A stretch of DNA of 64,000 nt from assembly GCF_030936135.1 (NCBI RefSeq), contig NC_082603.1:31311236-31375235 (forward strand). Direction: 5' to 3'. Positions 1-12,800 of the stretch are shown piece by piece (the first letter of the stretch is position 1; every line of letters starts with the position of its first letter). Source of the DNA: Gavia stellata (Eukaryota; Chordata; Aves; Gaviiformes; Gaviidae). The translations under genes were made by a program, and so were the position numbers. A model generated the notes under the pieces. It saw only the letters and a list, made by a program, of their open reading frames with translations. It did no database searches and was not told the origin of the DNA.

Positions 1-3000
1 TACAGCTCTGAAAAGGATTTTCTCCCCCGTTTGTCTTCTGAATACCTTCACATAGGCTGTTTGATACTGTGATAAGAGCCAGGCCCAAAAATTCAGGAGT
101 GGTGGGATCCACGGTTTGGGTTAGTGGCACATTACAAAACTACAGCACTCAAATTACTCACTCGGTATGAACCACTTGGTTCACACCCTCTGTCTAGCTA
201 CAATATTTTCCCAAATTCTCTTGCAATATAGCCTTTTAATAGCCAGAAGGGGTCAAGCCAGGCCCACTCCCATTTGTCACACACAAATTTCAAGTTAAAT
301 GCCTTTTTTTCCCCCCCCCCTTAAGTGCACAACCCTCCCTTCCCACTTTTCTGTGCCAGTTTAATTTTGCTTGGGACATTGGATTTCAAAAGGCTGAAGA
401 AATGTCTATAAATAAGAAAAGGCACTGAAAAAAATTATGTTCAAGTTATGATATTGACCTTAATACAGCTCAAATGACTTTACAAATGATGCAAGCTGCC
501 TGCAGACCACAGCATCAAACCACTGGAAGGACGCTATTCTATTTTCTCTGTATACAGATTCACTGCAATATATATCTAGCCTGTCTTTTGCTTTATTTTG
601 AAAGGGCTAAAGAAATATTTGCTTTTATATGAATGTTTGGGCATAAATTCTTCTTCTAGCTAAAGGCAGACAAAGAAAAATGAGAAGTAAATTACCCATT
701 TTATTTTAAATAGTGATAATGATCAGATCTTGGAACAAACCATTGGGTTAGTGGTTGATCTTTCCACCTTCGTATCATGCCTTTATAGAAGACATGCTGT
801 AGCTGAACACCAAGTATTCAGCTCAGTACAGGAGAGGATGAAGTTAGGTGGCTCGAGCTATCCAGAGACTCAGACTATGGCATTAATGGTCTCTTCTGAT
901 CTTCAAAATCTGCAAATCTGGGATTATGAAATAGCAAAGAGTAAATCCCTTTAAAATTGCCAGTAAATGTCAGGAAATACACTTCAAATACACAAAGACA
1001 CAGGTTCACTGACAGTTGTTGCACAATAGATCACAAATAGCTCACGTGCACCGTCACAGGCCCCTTTATCTCCTTCATCCAGTCCTGCCAACGCCAAACA
1101 GTAAATATCAAAATCCTTCTGTTTCAAAACCCCAAGATTGTTTTGAAATACCGAGATTCAAAAATGAAAGACAAAGACCCCACAAAGTGATGCGTTTTGA
1201 GTTCTTGTTTTAGCTGTCCTCGGCTGCCCGCCTTTCTCCAGCCACACACCCACATTTACAGCCCTTCTGCTCCTAGCGAAGCCTCGTACCACCAGCTGCT
1301 TGGAAAGTGAAGCAAAATACCAACCGTGAAGTGAATTTTGGGGTAACAAACCCGACACCAAAAGCACAAATAGCACACGTCTGACAAGGCACTGATTCAA
1401 TCCGTTTTTGTTTTCATCTTCTTTTCAGAGATGCCAGCCTGGGTGGCTCTATGACTGCATGGGCACGAGCGCCCAATAATTGGCCTGAAAAATACCAGTA
1501 GGTCATGATGTGCATTAAGGAACCCAGCCCTGATTTTACTCTTTCCTACTAGACTTTGAAGAAAAGGTCCTGATAATGGTCCTCAAAGAGAAAACATATT
1601 TTCCTATTTCTTGACCCATTCTTGGTTGCGTTTTCCATACTCAGATAGCACCTTGCTGTTGGAAGTCGAGAAGCTGTTGCTCTCTGTATTACACACCCTA
1701 CCTGAAGATAAGAGGTAGAACAGACCAAAACAGAAAAAGAGGAGTGCAAATGAGCTCAGTACTTGAACTCAGATGAAAAGTAATTCCATAAAAGGGGAAT
1801 CCTGCTTCCTAAAATAGCTTTGTACCAGGCTGTAACCAGAGACCCTTTTGCTGATGCCAGCCGAGGAGAGTGAGCACAACACGACCGCCTGCCCTTACAA
1901 GAACTCAGCCTGGACAACGCAGAGGTCTCTCTGCTGCGACTGACTGCCTAATACCATTGGTTTGAAAAGAAAGCAATAAACAGCACCTTACTTCAAAAGT
2001 TTCACAGTCCATAGAATTTAAACCTGGCCAGTCCAAAAGACTATTACTACTCTGTCTTCTTGTGCAGATATGATCTCAAGAAAAACACACATCTAGGTCT
2101 AATAATAACAAATAATAAAGCTATTCATACAGCCCGCTGCTTACACGATGGCAATTTCCCCGTAATTGCAGGTAAAAGAAACGGGCACACAAACAGCAGT
2201 CTGTAGTAACTCTGGGCTACCCAGGGCTTGGGTTGAAGCTATTTCTTGTAGGTATATATACTTTTGGGAAGAGAACTATTTCAAACTCCAACTGAACCTC
2301 GATAAAGCTCTCCTGCATCCCTGCCTGGAGCTGTATTCACACCAGAAAAACACAATAACAAACAAAAAAAAGCATGAACACAAAGGTGTTTCAGAGGGAA
2401 AACGGTTTCTGGGCGGTGATGAGACCCAGCCCCTTTCGGCGCTGGACCTCCAGGCAGCGAAGCAACCGTTGAACCCCAACAGCTCCTTCCCCACCTGTCA
2501 CACGTATCGCAAGAGAAATTTATGCCCAGGAGTGAATGCCTGTGATGAAGCAAGCCGGGAAATCAAGCGCCTGCCCCCATCCCTTCTCCCTCGCAGGGCT
2601 GTGGGGGTGGCGAGGCGGGGTGCTGCAGACGGCAGATCCTTGCTCTCTGATAAGGTCAGGGCAGCTCCTGCCTGCTGCGGTCTGCTAGGCAGGGCAGCAG
2701 GGCTCTGCGGGCAGCCCGTGCGGTGCCAGATGGGATGATGCAGCCCCAAGAGCCCTTTGCTCATCTAGAGAGAGAGCGAAAAGGCTCAGGAGATACAGTC
2801 ATAAAGTTACCTCCAGCATGCGCTGGGACCTGTAACTCCGCACCCTCCTAACCAAGGACAGGGCACGTCCAAATGATGCTGGTAATTGCACAGCGCTCAT
2901 TAAGTTGTTAAACTCAAGGTCACCTGCAGCATGCAAACAAGGCAGGGAGGGAGCGTCATGTCCCTCCCACGGCTCCTGCACCTCCAGGCAGCCACCCACG

Positions 3001-6000
3001 GCCACTTACTCATTTTGGCATCCCGTCTGGCTCCTCGCACCTTTGCGTGCACCTCTGTGCCGTACACAGTGCCTTCGAGCCCCAGCTTGGGTGCTGGCTC
3101 CCGGCCCCACCTACCAAACCGAGGCTGAGCCACGGGGGCAAGGAGGGCTGCCTCTCCTGAGGAGCTCGTTTATGGCCACAGCTTATTTGAGAGATGATAA
3201 AAGCCAACATTTTAATACCCAAGCTGGGGGTCTAATCCTGCCTGGAGCTGAAGTTGAAAGCTCCATCCCAAGACGGCACAGACATGGGACAGGGAGAGAT
3301 GCTGAACACTCCCCGTCCTCATCCCACGCCAGCTTAAAGACACCTTCTAGGTAATGAGGAGGAAAAAAATCACCCAGGCAAGAGCCATCCCTTGTGGTGC
3401 TTCTGCTTTCTTCCAAAGCCCATTGATGGCCTAGGGACAACTTGGCTTATTTAGAAAACAAGGTGGATGAAGCAAAGGTAATTCCCTCATTAGGAAATGT
3501 TTTGCAGCTCAGAGCAGCTGCATTTCCAGTCACCTGCAGCTGTCCCCAGACTGCACACCTCAGGGGACACCAAGGGATGGCATGTGAACAGACAGTAACG
3601 TATGCCACGTGCTGCATGTCCAAGCACCCACAAGGCTGGGCGCATTCAGGGGAAAAAGAGGATACAGGCGAATGCAGCCACACAGGCTTTAGTGGACCTT
3701 GACTTGTGCATGATGCCTTTGCTTTTCATCCCTTTGCATTATTTTCCTGTCTCCATGGCCCAGCACTCAGCTGAGACAGCGGAGCAGACCTCGGAGCGAG
3801 CTGTACCCCAACGGGATGGCAGAAGGAGCTGGAAAAAGTCCACCTCCTTGGCCCTTTGCTTTTTCCCCATCCAGATGGGATCCTCATTTTTGGATCCAGC
3901 TGCAATTATAATTTCAGAGCCTAGGACTGAATTTGGGACCCAAGTTCCCCCCTTGGATGCCATCTAGTGCTCAGTGCTGAGAGCAGAGGAGTCTCACAGG
4001 TGCAGGGAGCTGCTGGAGGGAGATCTCCTCCGCTCCTCTTCCAGGGGCTGCAGCCACCCTTCTGCCTTTAAGTTGCTGGCTCACACCAGACTTCATTTCC
4101 CAAGATCTCACTGAAAATCACCTGTGATTTGGGTTGATAAAGCTTCTTCCGACCATTTCTTTCTCTACCTCTTTTTTTGCCTCTGTAGAATTGTATAATT
4201 TCAGGAATAAGCAACCACACGGCAGTGCAGACACAGGAGTTGGGACTCCTTCAGAGGATAACATCTGCTGGAGGCATCTAAAATCTGTTTCCAGTCAGTG
4301 GAAAGAAAATGCTTCCCTGAAGCGCCAGTCTACCAGATTTATAAGAGAAGGCTGCCATAGGGTGGAAAGTGCTTATTTCTCTTCATTTGAGTGTAAAGTG
4401 AACCAAAATGGCTTATAAGGACACAGCCACCTCTTCAGCGGGCAGCATGGATCCCATGCAGGGCTGTGCTCCTGCTTTTGAGGGGAAATTTGGGTAGATT
4501 GTTACGAGCCAACACAGCGAATTCAAACAGAATAGCTTTCCTCATGGATTACAAGCGGTGCAGAGAGGGATAGAGGGAAAACAGGTAGAAACTATCCTGG
4601 CACTTAAGAAATACAGAAATATGACTTTCAATGAGAAAATAAGGAATGCAGAAGGGAAAATAACCCTAAAATTTCATATGCATTCCCACTTATTTCAGCC
4701 AATCTCTTTGTATTCTTCTCACCAGAAGCTAGTTTTACCTGTTCCTACTATTTTTATTCTTTTTTTTGCTATATGTCCTCATGCATACGGAGCTTAGAGC
4801 ATTAGCACAACCTGCAACCACAGGTGCTTGAATTGGCCCATCACACATGCCGATGCACCCCTGCCCCACAGCTGGGCACCCAGCAAATGCTGCATCCCTT
4901 GTCTCCTCTCACACCCTGCCAAGACGGTGTTGGTCTCCAGAGATCAACCACCTGATTGAAGGGTTGGGGCTTGTCGCAGTGCCAGGGTACGGGGCTGAGG
5001 ATCCTCAGTCAAACTCTGAGGTTCATGCATCCTAAGGAAGATGGCAGTGTATCTTACCCAAACTCCAGCACTTTGTCCACTTCCCAGTGCTGCTGGTCAT
5101 GATTTTCCCGTGTGAACTCTACAGAATGGCCATCCCACTGGTGAGCACAGCACATGCCAGCCCATAAGGTCCTTCCACCACCCAGCCTCAGTCCCCAGAA
5201 GCGTCACGCAACTCACTGAGGCTAGAAACCTCTCTCCTCCTCCACACACCCTTCCCAGAGCCCAGGAACACACACCTCACATGTGTACATCACAGCCCCG
5301 CGGCTCCCAAGAGCCAGCTCAGGTCTGTCTCACCAAGCCCAGGTCTCACCTCTGCACTGCAATGTAGACGTATCCTCAGGGCATGTCTATTCACCGGGCT
5401 TAGGCTGCTCTGCTCCTGCTTGGAGCTGGCAGGGTGCAAGTCAGGTCTGGTTTGGAAGCTGCAGAGCGGCGTTACGGTGCAAAACGAGCCGAATTTGCCT
5501 GGGCACTGTGCCACGCTGAAGCGGCTCTACAGCACGCATCCAGCTTGGGGTGAAAGTGGTGGAGGCTGTGCAGACCTGCTCCTCCAAAGCCTCTTGCTCT
5601 GGCTCCCAGCTCCCCATCGCCACACCTCTCCAAGAGCTGTGCTCACTCCCATCCACAGCTAATCCTGCTTTTCTCTGTCTCTGCTGGCATCTCCCCCTCC
5701 CAAAGGTGGCATGTCCTTGCTCTTGCTGCAACAAGGCCATCAGGAGCATTGCATCTCGGTACCCTTGGGGTAACACATGGCTCCTGCCGGAGTCGTGCTC
5801 CCATTTCAGAGGCACTGGGACTCAGCCTGCTCTGGGAGAAGGTAAAATGATTCACTTGCAGGCTTGCTTGCTGTTTTATTAATTCCATTTTTTCATCTGC
5901 AATTTCAAATGGTGCAATTTTGAGATCAAAGCCCTTCCCCTCTCTAATGACTTTGTGTAAGCCTGGCCTTCACATGTATAGGAGCCTCTGCCTCGAGGAA

Positions 6001-6503
6001 AGACGTGAGACTCGATCACAGCCAACATGAACCAATTCACAGAGAAGACAAACTGGGCTAAATTTTGCTCTCACTCATACCCATCCAAAGTTAATTGGCT
6101 TTCATGTGGGAAGAACGTACCTACTCAACTGATCTTAGTCAGATCAGGCCCATCCCTGCTGTGTATTTAAGAAAACCCATTGGATGGTGCTGCCTGTAAA
6201 ATAACTGCAATTACCCCTGGCCTGAGGCGAGAAAGAGTACCTGGAGAGTGTGCTGCACGGACAAACAGCCAGCAGGACACAAGGCAGGGGGCTGCTGCAT
6301 CCTTCCACCCAGAGGAAGGGTGTTTATGTTAGGCTTCCTGAGTAATACCCAGCTCAAAGTTTGATCAAAGATGCTATTTACACTCTACCTGTTTTCTTCA
6401 ACATACTACAAATAGTCCCATGTGTACCCTTTCCTCCCCTGTTTCAACACTGCTATTCTGCAGGACAGAAAGAAGTTAAATGAGGCCCAAAATGCATGGC
6501 TGT
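1..6503. other. Upstream non-coding DNA, no gene seen
   Basis: I see no exon with a recognisable protein product on either strand. The open frames present are short (up to 190 codons), overlap on both strands and show no known domain. The segment around 2400-5900 is richer in G+C and so has longer chance frames. In other vertebrates the interval upstream of PRKAA2 separates it from the divergently transcribed PLPP3, so this is most likely part of that spacer. That assignment is inferred from synteny. Confidence 0.7.
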
Positions 6504-6824
6504 CATAGAATCATAGCATAGTTTGGGTTGGAAGGGACCCTTAAAGGTCATCTAGTCCAACCCTCCTGCAATGAGCAGGGACATCTTCAACTAGATCAGA
6601 TTACTCAGAGCCCTGTCCAACCTGACCTTGAATGTTTCCAGGGATGGGGCATCTACCACCTCTCTGGGCAACCTGTTCCAGTGTTTCACCACCCTCATCG
6701 TAAAAAATTTCTTCCTTATATCTAGTCTGAATCTACCCTCTTTTAGTTTAAAACTATTACCCCTTGTCCTATCGCTACAAGACCTACTAAAAAGTCGTTC
6801 CCCATCTTTCTTATAAGCCCCCAT
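6504..6824 (-). mobile_element. CR1 LINE fragment (3' end, truncated)
   Basis: The left edge begins with a degenerate CATAGAAT-type 8-mer repeat, which is the reverse complement of the CR1 3' terminus, followed by the usual 'GGTTGGAAGGGACC' and 'TCCAACCCTCCTGC' blocks. The - strand reads about 75 residues of the C-terminal end of the reverse-transcriptase protein, with the family motifs [10 protein letters not shown] and WNRLPREVV. The copy is 5'-truncated and has lost coding capacity, so it is an old inactive insertion. The right boundary is approximate. Confidence 0.93.
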
Positions 6825-9800
6825 CTAAGGGAGAAGAGCGCTCACACCCAGCTGGAGATGCTGGTAGATGTTGTCCAACATCATTCAACACATCATGAAC
6901 AGGAAGAGCCTGCACCTGGGACAACTGCCCAAGATTAATATGAGGTGAGCCTGTACAGAAGGGTAGTGGGACTTCATTTTGGTTTAGACCTGTCATAGTA
7001 AAGCTTGGCTTAAATGATTAGGTGGTGTTTTATCTGTCAGAAAGAAACACCACAGCTTTTGTACTTTGTACGCTGAGCAGTGGGTCTGTACAGCCATGCT
7101 GGGTAGGAAAATAACAGGGCAAGGACAGAGCCAGTCTCACCAGTTATATCTGAATGTAATCATGGCCCTGTAAACACGGCATGGATGAAATCCCCAGCCT
7201 GAGGGCACAGGAAAAGATCTTAAGGTTGTTCTAGGTGGACCTACTCTCCAGACTTAGGTCCCGCTTTGAACATGGTCCCAAGGCAGCCTGCGGACCCCTA
7301 AGCAATGCCCTCTCTCCCTTGGGCGCTGGCTGAGGCCATGCTGGAGCAAGCATTGAATAACCCCCATGCCAACAGCCTCAGTTATTTGTTCATTTTTCCC
7401 GAGACAAATACTTTGCTGCCACTGCTACATAGCAATGCAACGGGCTGTCCCCTCCTGGAGCTGCAGTCCAGCTTCCCTTCCGGGTCCTTTCTGCGTCACC
7501 CTGCCCAGTGGCACGGCTGTTTTAGAAGACCGCTCAGGTCACGCGTTTTGTCAGAGCCAGGCTGGATCTGTCTCTGATGCGTGACATCTCATGAATCACT
7601 GTGAATCAGGAGCAAACTGCCTTCCCTCAAATTTGAAATGAGCTGAATCTTTTTCTCATAGACCTACTCCATCATTCCCCATTTACAAAAAAAGACTCAC
7701 TCCTTTCGTTCTCCCACGTTGACCAGCAAGCAGAAGCATCTCACTGAACGGGGTCTCTTTTCCTATTAGAAACCGTACGTATATTTGTTATGCGCAGTGC
7801 CATTTGATGTACGCATCGCTGATAAAACACAGGCTCTGGTTTAATAAATCAATACAACAGCCCTGTTCTCTGAGCAAAGAGTTTCTTGATGTTGAATGTT
7901 TCCTTATCTAATCTTTCATACTTCAGCATTTCTTCATTTAAAACACTGATAATTAAAAATGCAGAAGGGGATTATCACAAGGGGAGATTAAAGAACTTTA
8001 ACAAAATATTTGAAATAATAATAGCATTACATTACAGGGAACAATGTTTCCTTATTAACTAACTGCTGTGCAATAGTGCCGAGGGATCCCAAGCAACGGC
8101 TCAAAACCTCTCCGCATTAGGTGCTATGCAAAGACAAGAGCTGCTATAAAAAGCATCCAAACTCCCTACAGGATGCAAAAGGCAGCCTAGCAGATGCCTA
8201 CACCTCCAATTTCTTTGAGACAGATCCTTATGTTTTTCTTGCTTCTTACTGAATTCCAAAGGTTGATAAAAAGCTGCCTGAACCAAGAGTTTAGGAGCTC
8301 CATTCTTCAAGCTACTCTGCATTTTATAGAGATGTGCATCAGATGATACATCAGTTAAAAATAACTGGGAAATATCAAGCAATCATAAGTACATGTCCCA
8401 CAGTTTTGCATATCTTGAATACTGAAACGCCTTCCAATCAGGCATTAAGTGATGAGTCTCACTTTTGCCACTGGAAATAGTGTATGCCATGCCTTCTGTT
8501 TTAGTAGGGTTTTTATTTTTGAAAGCTGTCCCAATAGACATTGTTCAGTGTTTATGGTAAAGAAGGCATACCAAAGACCTCTGCTTTGCAGCTGGAGTAG
8601 CACAGGATTTGAGGTTAGTTCTTGGTTGTTTTTTTTTTTCAGGAGTCCCCTAACAACCCTGTAGCAAACCTACAGTCACCAGCCTCATCCTTCATAAAAA
8701 CAGGAAAGCTAGCATTGGACTCCAAATGAAGAATACACAGCAAGGACTCGGGACTTTCAGCTGTGAGTACCACAAAAAACCCACATGCTTTCTTCATTAG
8801 GGCTCAAGAAGCACCAGGACTGCCTTAAGAATAAAAATTGCCTCTACTTCACCTGGAGATCCAAGTGCATCCTGCATTGTGACCCTACGTAAAGGGCTGG
8901 TCACTACGGACTAAGAGAGAGGTGGAATTCAAAGCCAGCCTGGGTATCACAGCTACTCTGCAAGACAAGAGAAATGGGTAAATTCATATGCAGTTCAGCA
9001 TAAAGATCTGGCCATCCAGAGTCATTTCACTGCACAGCTAAGCATGAGATGGATCTGATTTCTATTTCTTCCTTTTAGCCACAGCACAGCAAAATCAGCT
9101 CACTTAAACCACTGGAGGGGACTCCCTGTATAATAGCCCCAACGTGCCTTGAATTGCTAAAATAGCCATTAGCCAATAATCCCATCTGCCGTTTCTCATC
9201 GGTATAGCTCCAATCCCTTTAGAAAGCGGGAAAAGCAGCACCCATCATTTATGGGGAGAATGCAACTGAAATTAATACAATTCCTCAATTAATCAAAAAG
9301 TCATCACAAACATCCTGTGAAATATCCAACAAAGATATTCTAGCTCCGCAATGAAGCTAAGTTCAACTCATGTCTTTACATAAAAGCATAGCATTAGGAA
9401 AAGTGTGATGGGCCCAACTGCCCAGAAGGTTTCTCCAAGCTTCAAATTACTTTCTCCTTGTCCCTTTCCGTCCTGCCCCCAACATGTCTTTGAGAGGCAC
9501 TTATGGCCAGACTTCTCACACTCGTCCTCCCCTAAATATGCTCAGCAGCAGAGAGGACTGTCCCAGCTCTTCCTCACAGGAACTGAGGATGTGGACCAGA
9601 GTAGGAGCCACTCAGCAGAAAGTCTCCTTGAAAGTGGAAGGAATCCACCCAAGACTTCATGATCTCAAAAAACAGGAACAGGAGCTGAAGGTCAAGACTA
9701 CTTGTAAGAATAAACAGTTATAAGTCATTTTTCACTGGATTTGAGATATCAAAGGAGGGAAGTACATTGGGAGGGAAAAGGAAGCAAAGTTAGAGGGATA

Positions 9801-12800
9801 AAGGCAAGGCACAAGGGAATCTGGGGCTGTCCTTCAGAGAAACAGGCAGAAGGGGAAGAGGAAAGGGAAAGCAAGGGAGCAATGGGAAAAAAAAAAATAC
9901 CTAAGAAGGGAAAGGGAGGTGAGAAGGGCAATGGGATCAGAGAGAGCTAGGTAAAAAAAAATAATAAAAAAATTAAAAGAAAGAGTCAGACTGGGCACTC
10001 TATAAAAAAACCTGAGAATAAAGACTCACAGAAAGTATGGTCAAGTGAAGGAACAGAGAGCATGAGCTGGAGGTCAGAGAACCAAGATGCAACAAACAGT
10101 CAGGAATTCAACAAATAAAAAAGCCCTCAATATTAGGATGTGTGAATTTGTTGAGCTAATCCCTCTACTTCCACTTACCCTAACAGAGTTTGGGTCTGAA
10201 AGAGAATTTGAGACACAGGCAGGGTAAGGGAGACGCACTTCAGGAGAGGTGAAAAGGATCAGAAGCAGCATTTTTTCCTCTCTAACCTCTCATATTTTAT
10301 AGCTCCACCTCATCAGAGTACATGATCATACATGGTATAACCTTCAGGAGGTGAGTTTGTAGGTTGTCCTACATGACATGCTGTCAATCACTGTAGAAAT
10401 CATTGCTCTCTTGATTTTTCTCATGCTTGTATTTCAAATGAGACTTTCTCAGCAAAAGCTGCTGTTCAATCTCAAAGAAGGTTAAATGGTTTTCCAGCTG
10501 ATCCTTGGCCACAGTTTCTTTCTACTCAGCTCAAAATAAGGGCCAAATCCAAGCTTGGCTCTGCGCCGTCTGCTTTCAGTATTACTCGATAAGTTCCTTT
10601 CGTCTGGAAAAACCTTCAGATTTATCTTCCACTTTTCCCCCATACAGAGATAACAGCCAAATCACAAGCTCCTTCGCTGAACATGTGCGACTCAGATGGT
10701 CGTGAAACGTAGCGGGGCTTCATTTCCACACGCCAACTTAAAAGACCCAAAGTCATTAGTTGTTTCCTACTTGTTAGACCCCCCAGCCCAGTCCAGCTAT
10801 GACAATAATGGACTTAATGAGAACTTGTTTTGTTGCCGATTAAGCTTTGCCACCACAATCGCTGGGTTGTGCAGCGATACATGCTGGCGCAGGGCTCTCC
10901 AGGGAAGCTCATGAGATTCCACCTACATCCATGTATTCCAGATTTTTCCTCCCAGCCCAGCAAACTTGGCAAAAACATTTTGATTTCTGCTTAAGCGGGT
11001 TGTGAAAAAGTAACGTTCTCATCTGAGAGCAGGTCTCCAAAGATTTCTGCAGAGGATGCGAGCGCGGCTCCCACGGTCAGACTAGCCCCAAGGCTCATAT
11101 CTGAGAGGGCATCCTCAGACTGGAAGCGCTCCGTGGCCTTAGCAGAGCAAAGTGGTTTAAACCAGTATGGCTGATTCACAGAAATGATAAAACCAGATCA
11201 GGAGATCTAATCTCTAGGCAGCAAGAAGAACTGATGGGAAGGCCAGCTGTGAAAATCGCTTTCATTTACACGATGCACAAGAATGGGCCAAAAATGCTAC
11301 TGTGGGATGATGTCCTGTATCACATGAGTTGGTCAGAAAACATTTGCAGGATTACTACAATATACCATTTCTCAAATTAATCAGTAAATTCCTGATACAA
11401 TATACACCGAAGTCCACGGGGAAAAGCCAACTGCTTTCAGCATGCATTGGAAGAAACTGGAAAATTATGCTAATGCACAAACTTGCAATAGGACACGAGT
11501 AAAATGATATCCCTGCTTATAAAAGCGGTCGTATCAAGCAGACTGTAAAACTAAATTGATGCACTAACACACAATACAGCCTAAGCAATACTAAGCAGTA
11601 ATTCTGCTGCATACATCTAGTGGGCATGATTAACAGCCTCTGTTATGAGGCTGTAACTTAGGTACACAAAATATAGCCAAAAGATTGTTATTTCGCATGA
11701 AAGAGGTTTTGGGTTGTTTGTTTTTAACACGATGGTCAAATTTAGGTTTATTTTCGCAATACACTGCTGAGTTATTAAAGAAAGCATTGTCTAGAGGTTA
11801 ACTCAGAAGCCTGGGAATCAGGGAAACCACCCTTTATTATGCGTGATTTATGGTTTATCTTCTGATTAATAAAATCTGAGTAACGTCCCTTTGGTGAGGC
11901 CCTAATTCATTAAGATGTTTTACATGACAGTAAGACACGCAGGTTGGAGAGGAATATGACTTACGAGTGCTGCAAGTCAGAGTTTACACGCATGTTTTAT
12001 GGACTTTGACACACCATCAGGTTGCTGCACTGTAAAGTGTTACCCCACTTTGGTTGATGGATCGTTACTGCCCATGTGAGATGTCTTACCCTTGTGTGAA
12101 AGCAAGGGAACTCCAGGCAGCTTGCTCCATCGATGCCAGGGTACGCCTAGGCACATGAAGTTCCAGCTTCTTTGACAACAGCAACTTCTATTAAAGCCTT
12201 TAGCAATTATTTCTCATCAAAACCTCTAGATAATTAAGTCCTCTCTCCAAAAGAGTGCAACAGTTCACGCATGTTTCCCATTGCTGCCTTGTTAAGCTTG
12301 GTGACCTACATGAACGATGCTGCTGCAGCCTCGGACAAGCCTCCAGCTCGCAGACACGCAAAAATGCCAGTTGTGTAATTACCCCTGAGCATCTGTTTTG
12401 CGGCAGCCTTGGCAAAACCGTCACAGACACTGAACTTTTCATCCTCAAAAGATGATCCCGCCAGGACTGATGTGCACAATGGGGGGAATACTCACTTTTT
12501 CCTACCAGCCAGCAAAAATCTGAATTGCTGAGCGTAGATCCAGATGCAAAGGCATTGACGGCCCTTTGGCTAGATTTCTGTCTCTAGGAGGCTCTGTTAT
12601 TTATCTCTGATCTGGTTGGGATTCAGGCTAATGCAACAGAAGTAAAAAATCTCTACTGCTCTTGCAAATAAATTGAGCCATCCTGTTGCCATGTCATACA
12701 AATTTATAAGGCAAGATTTGCTCTCAGTTTCACCTCTCCTTGCTATGCATAGGGCTAGGAAGATATGACAGATCATTCAATGAATGTCTGCAACTTACAT

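Noticed and set aside
2166..2738. A 190-codon + strand open frame in the upstream region.
   Set aside because: No domain, low-complexity composition, and overlapping open frames on the opposite strand; it looks like chance in GC-rich DNA.
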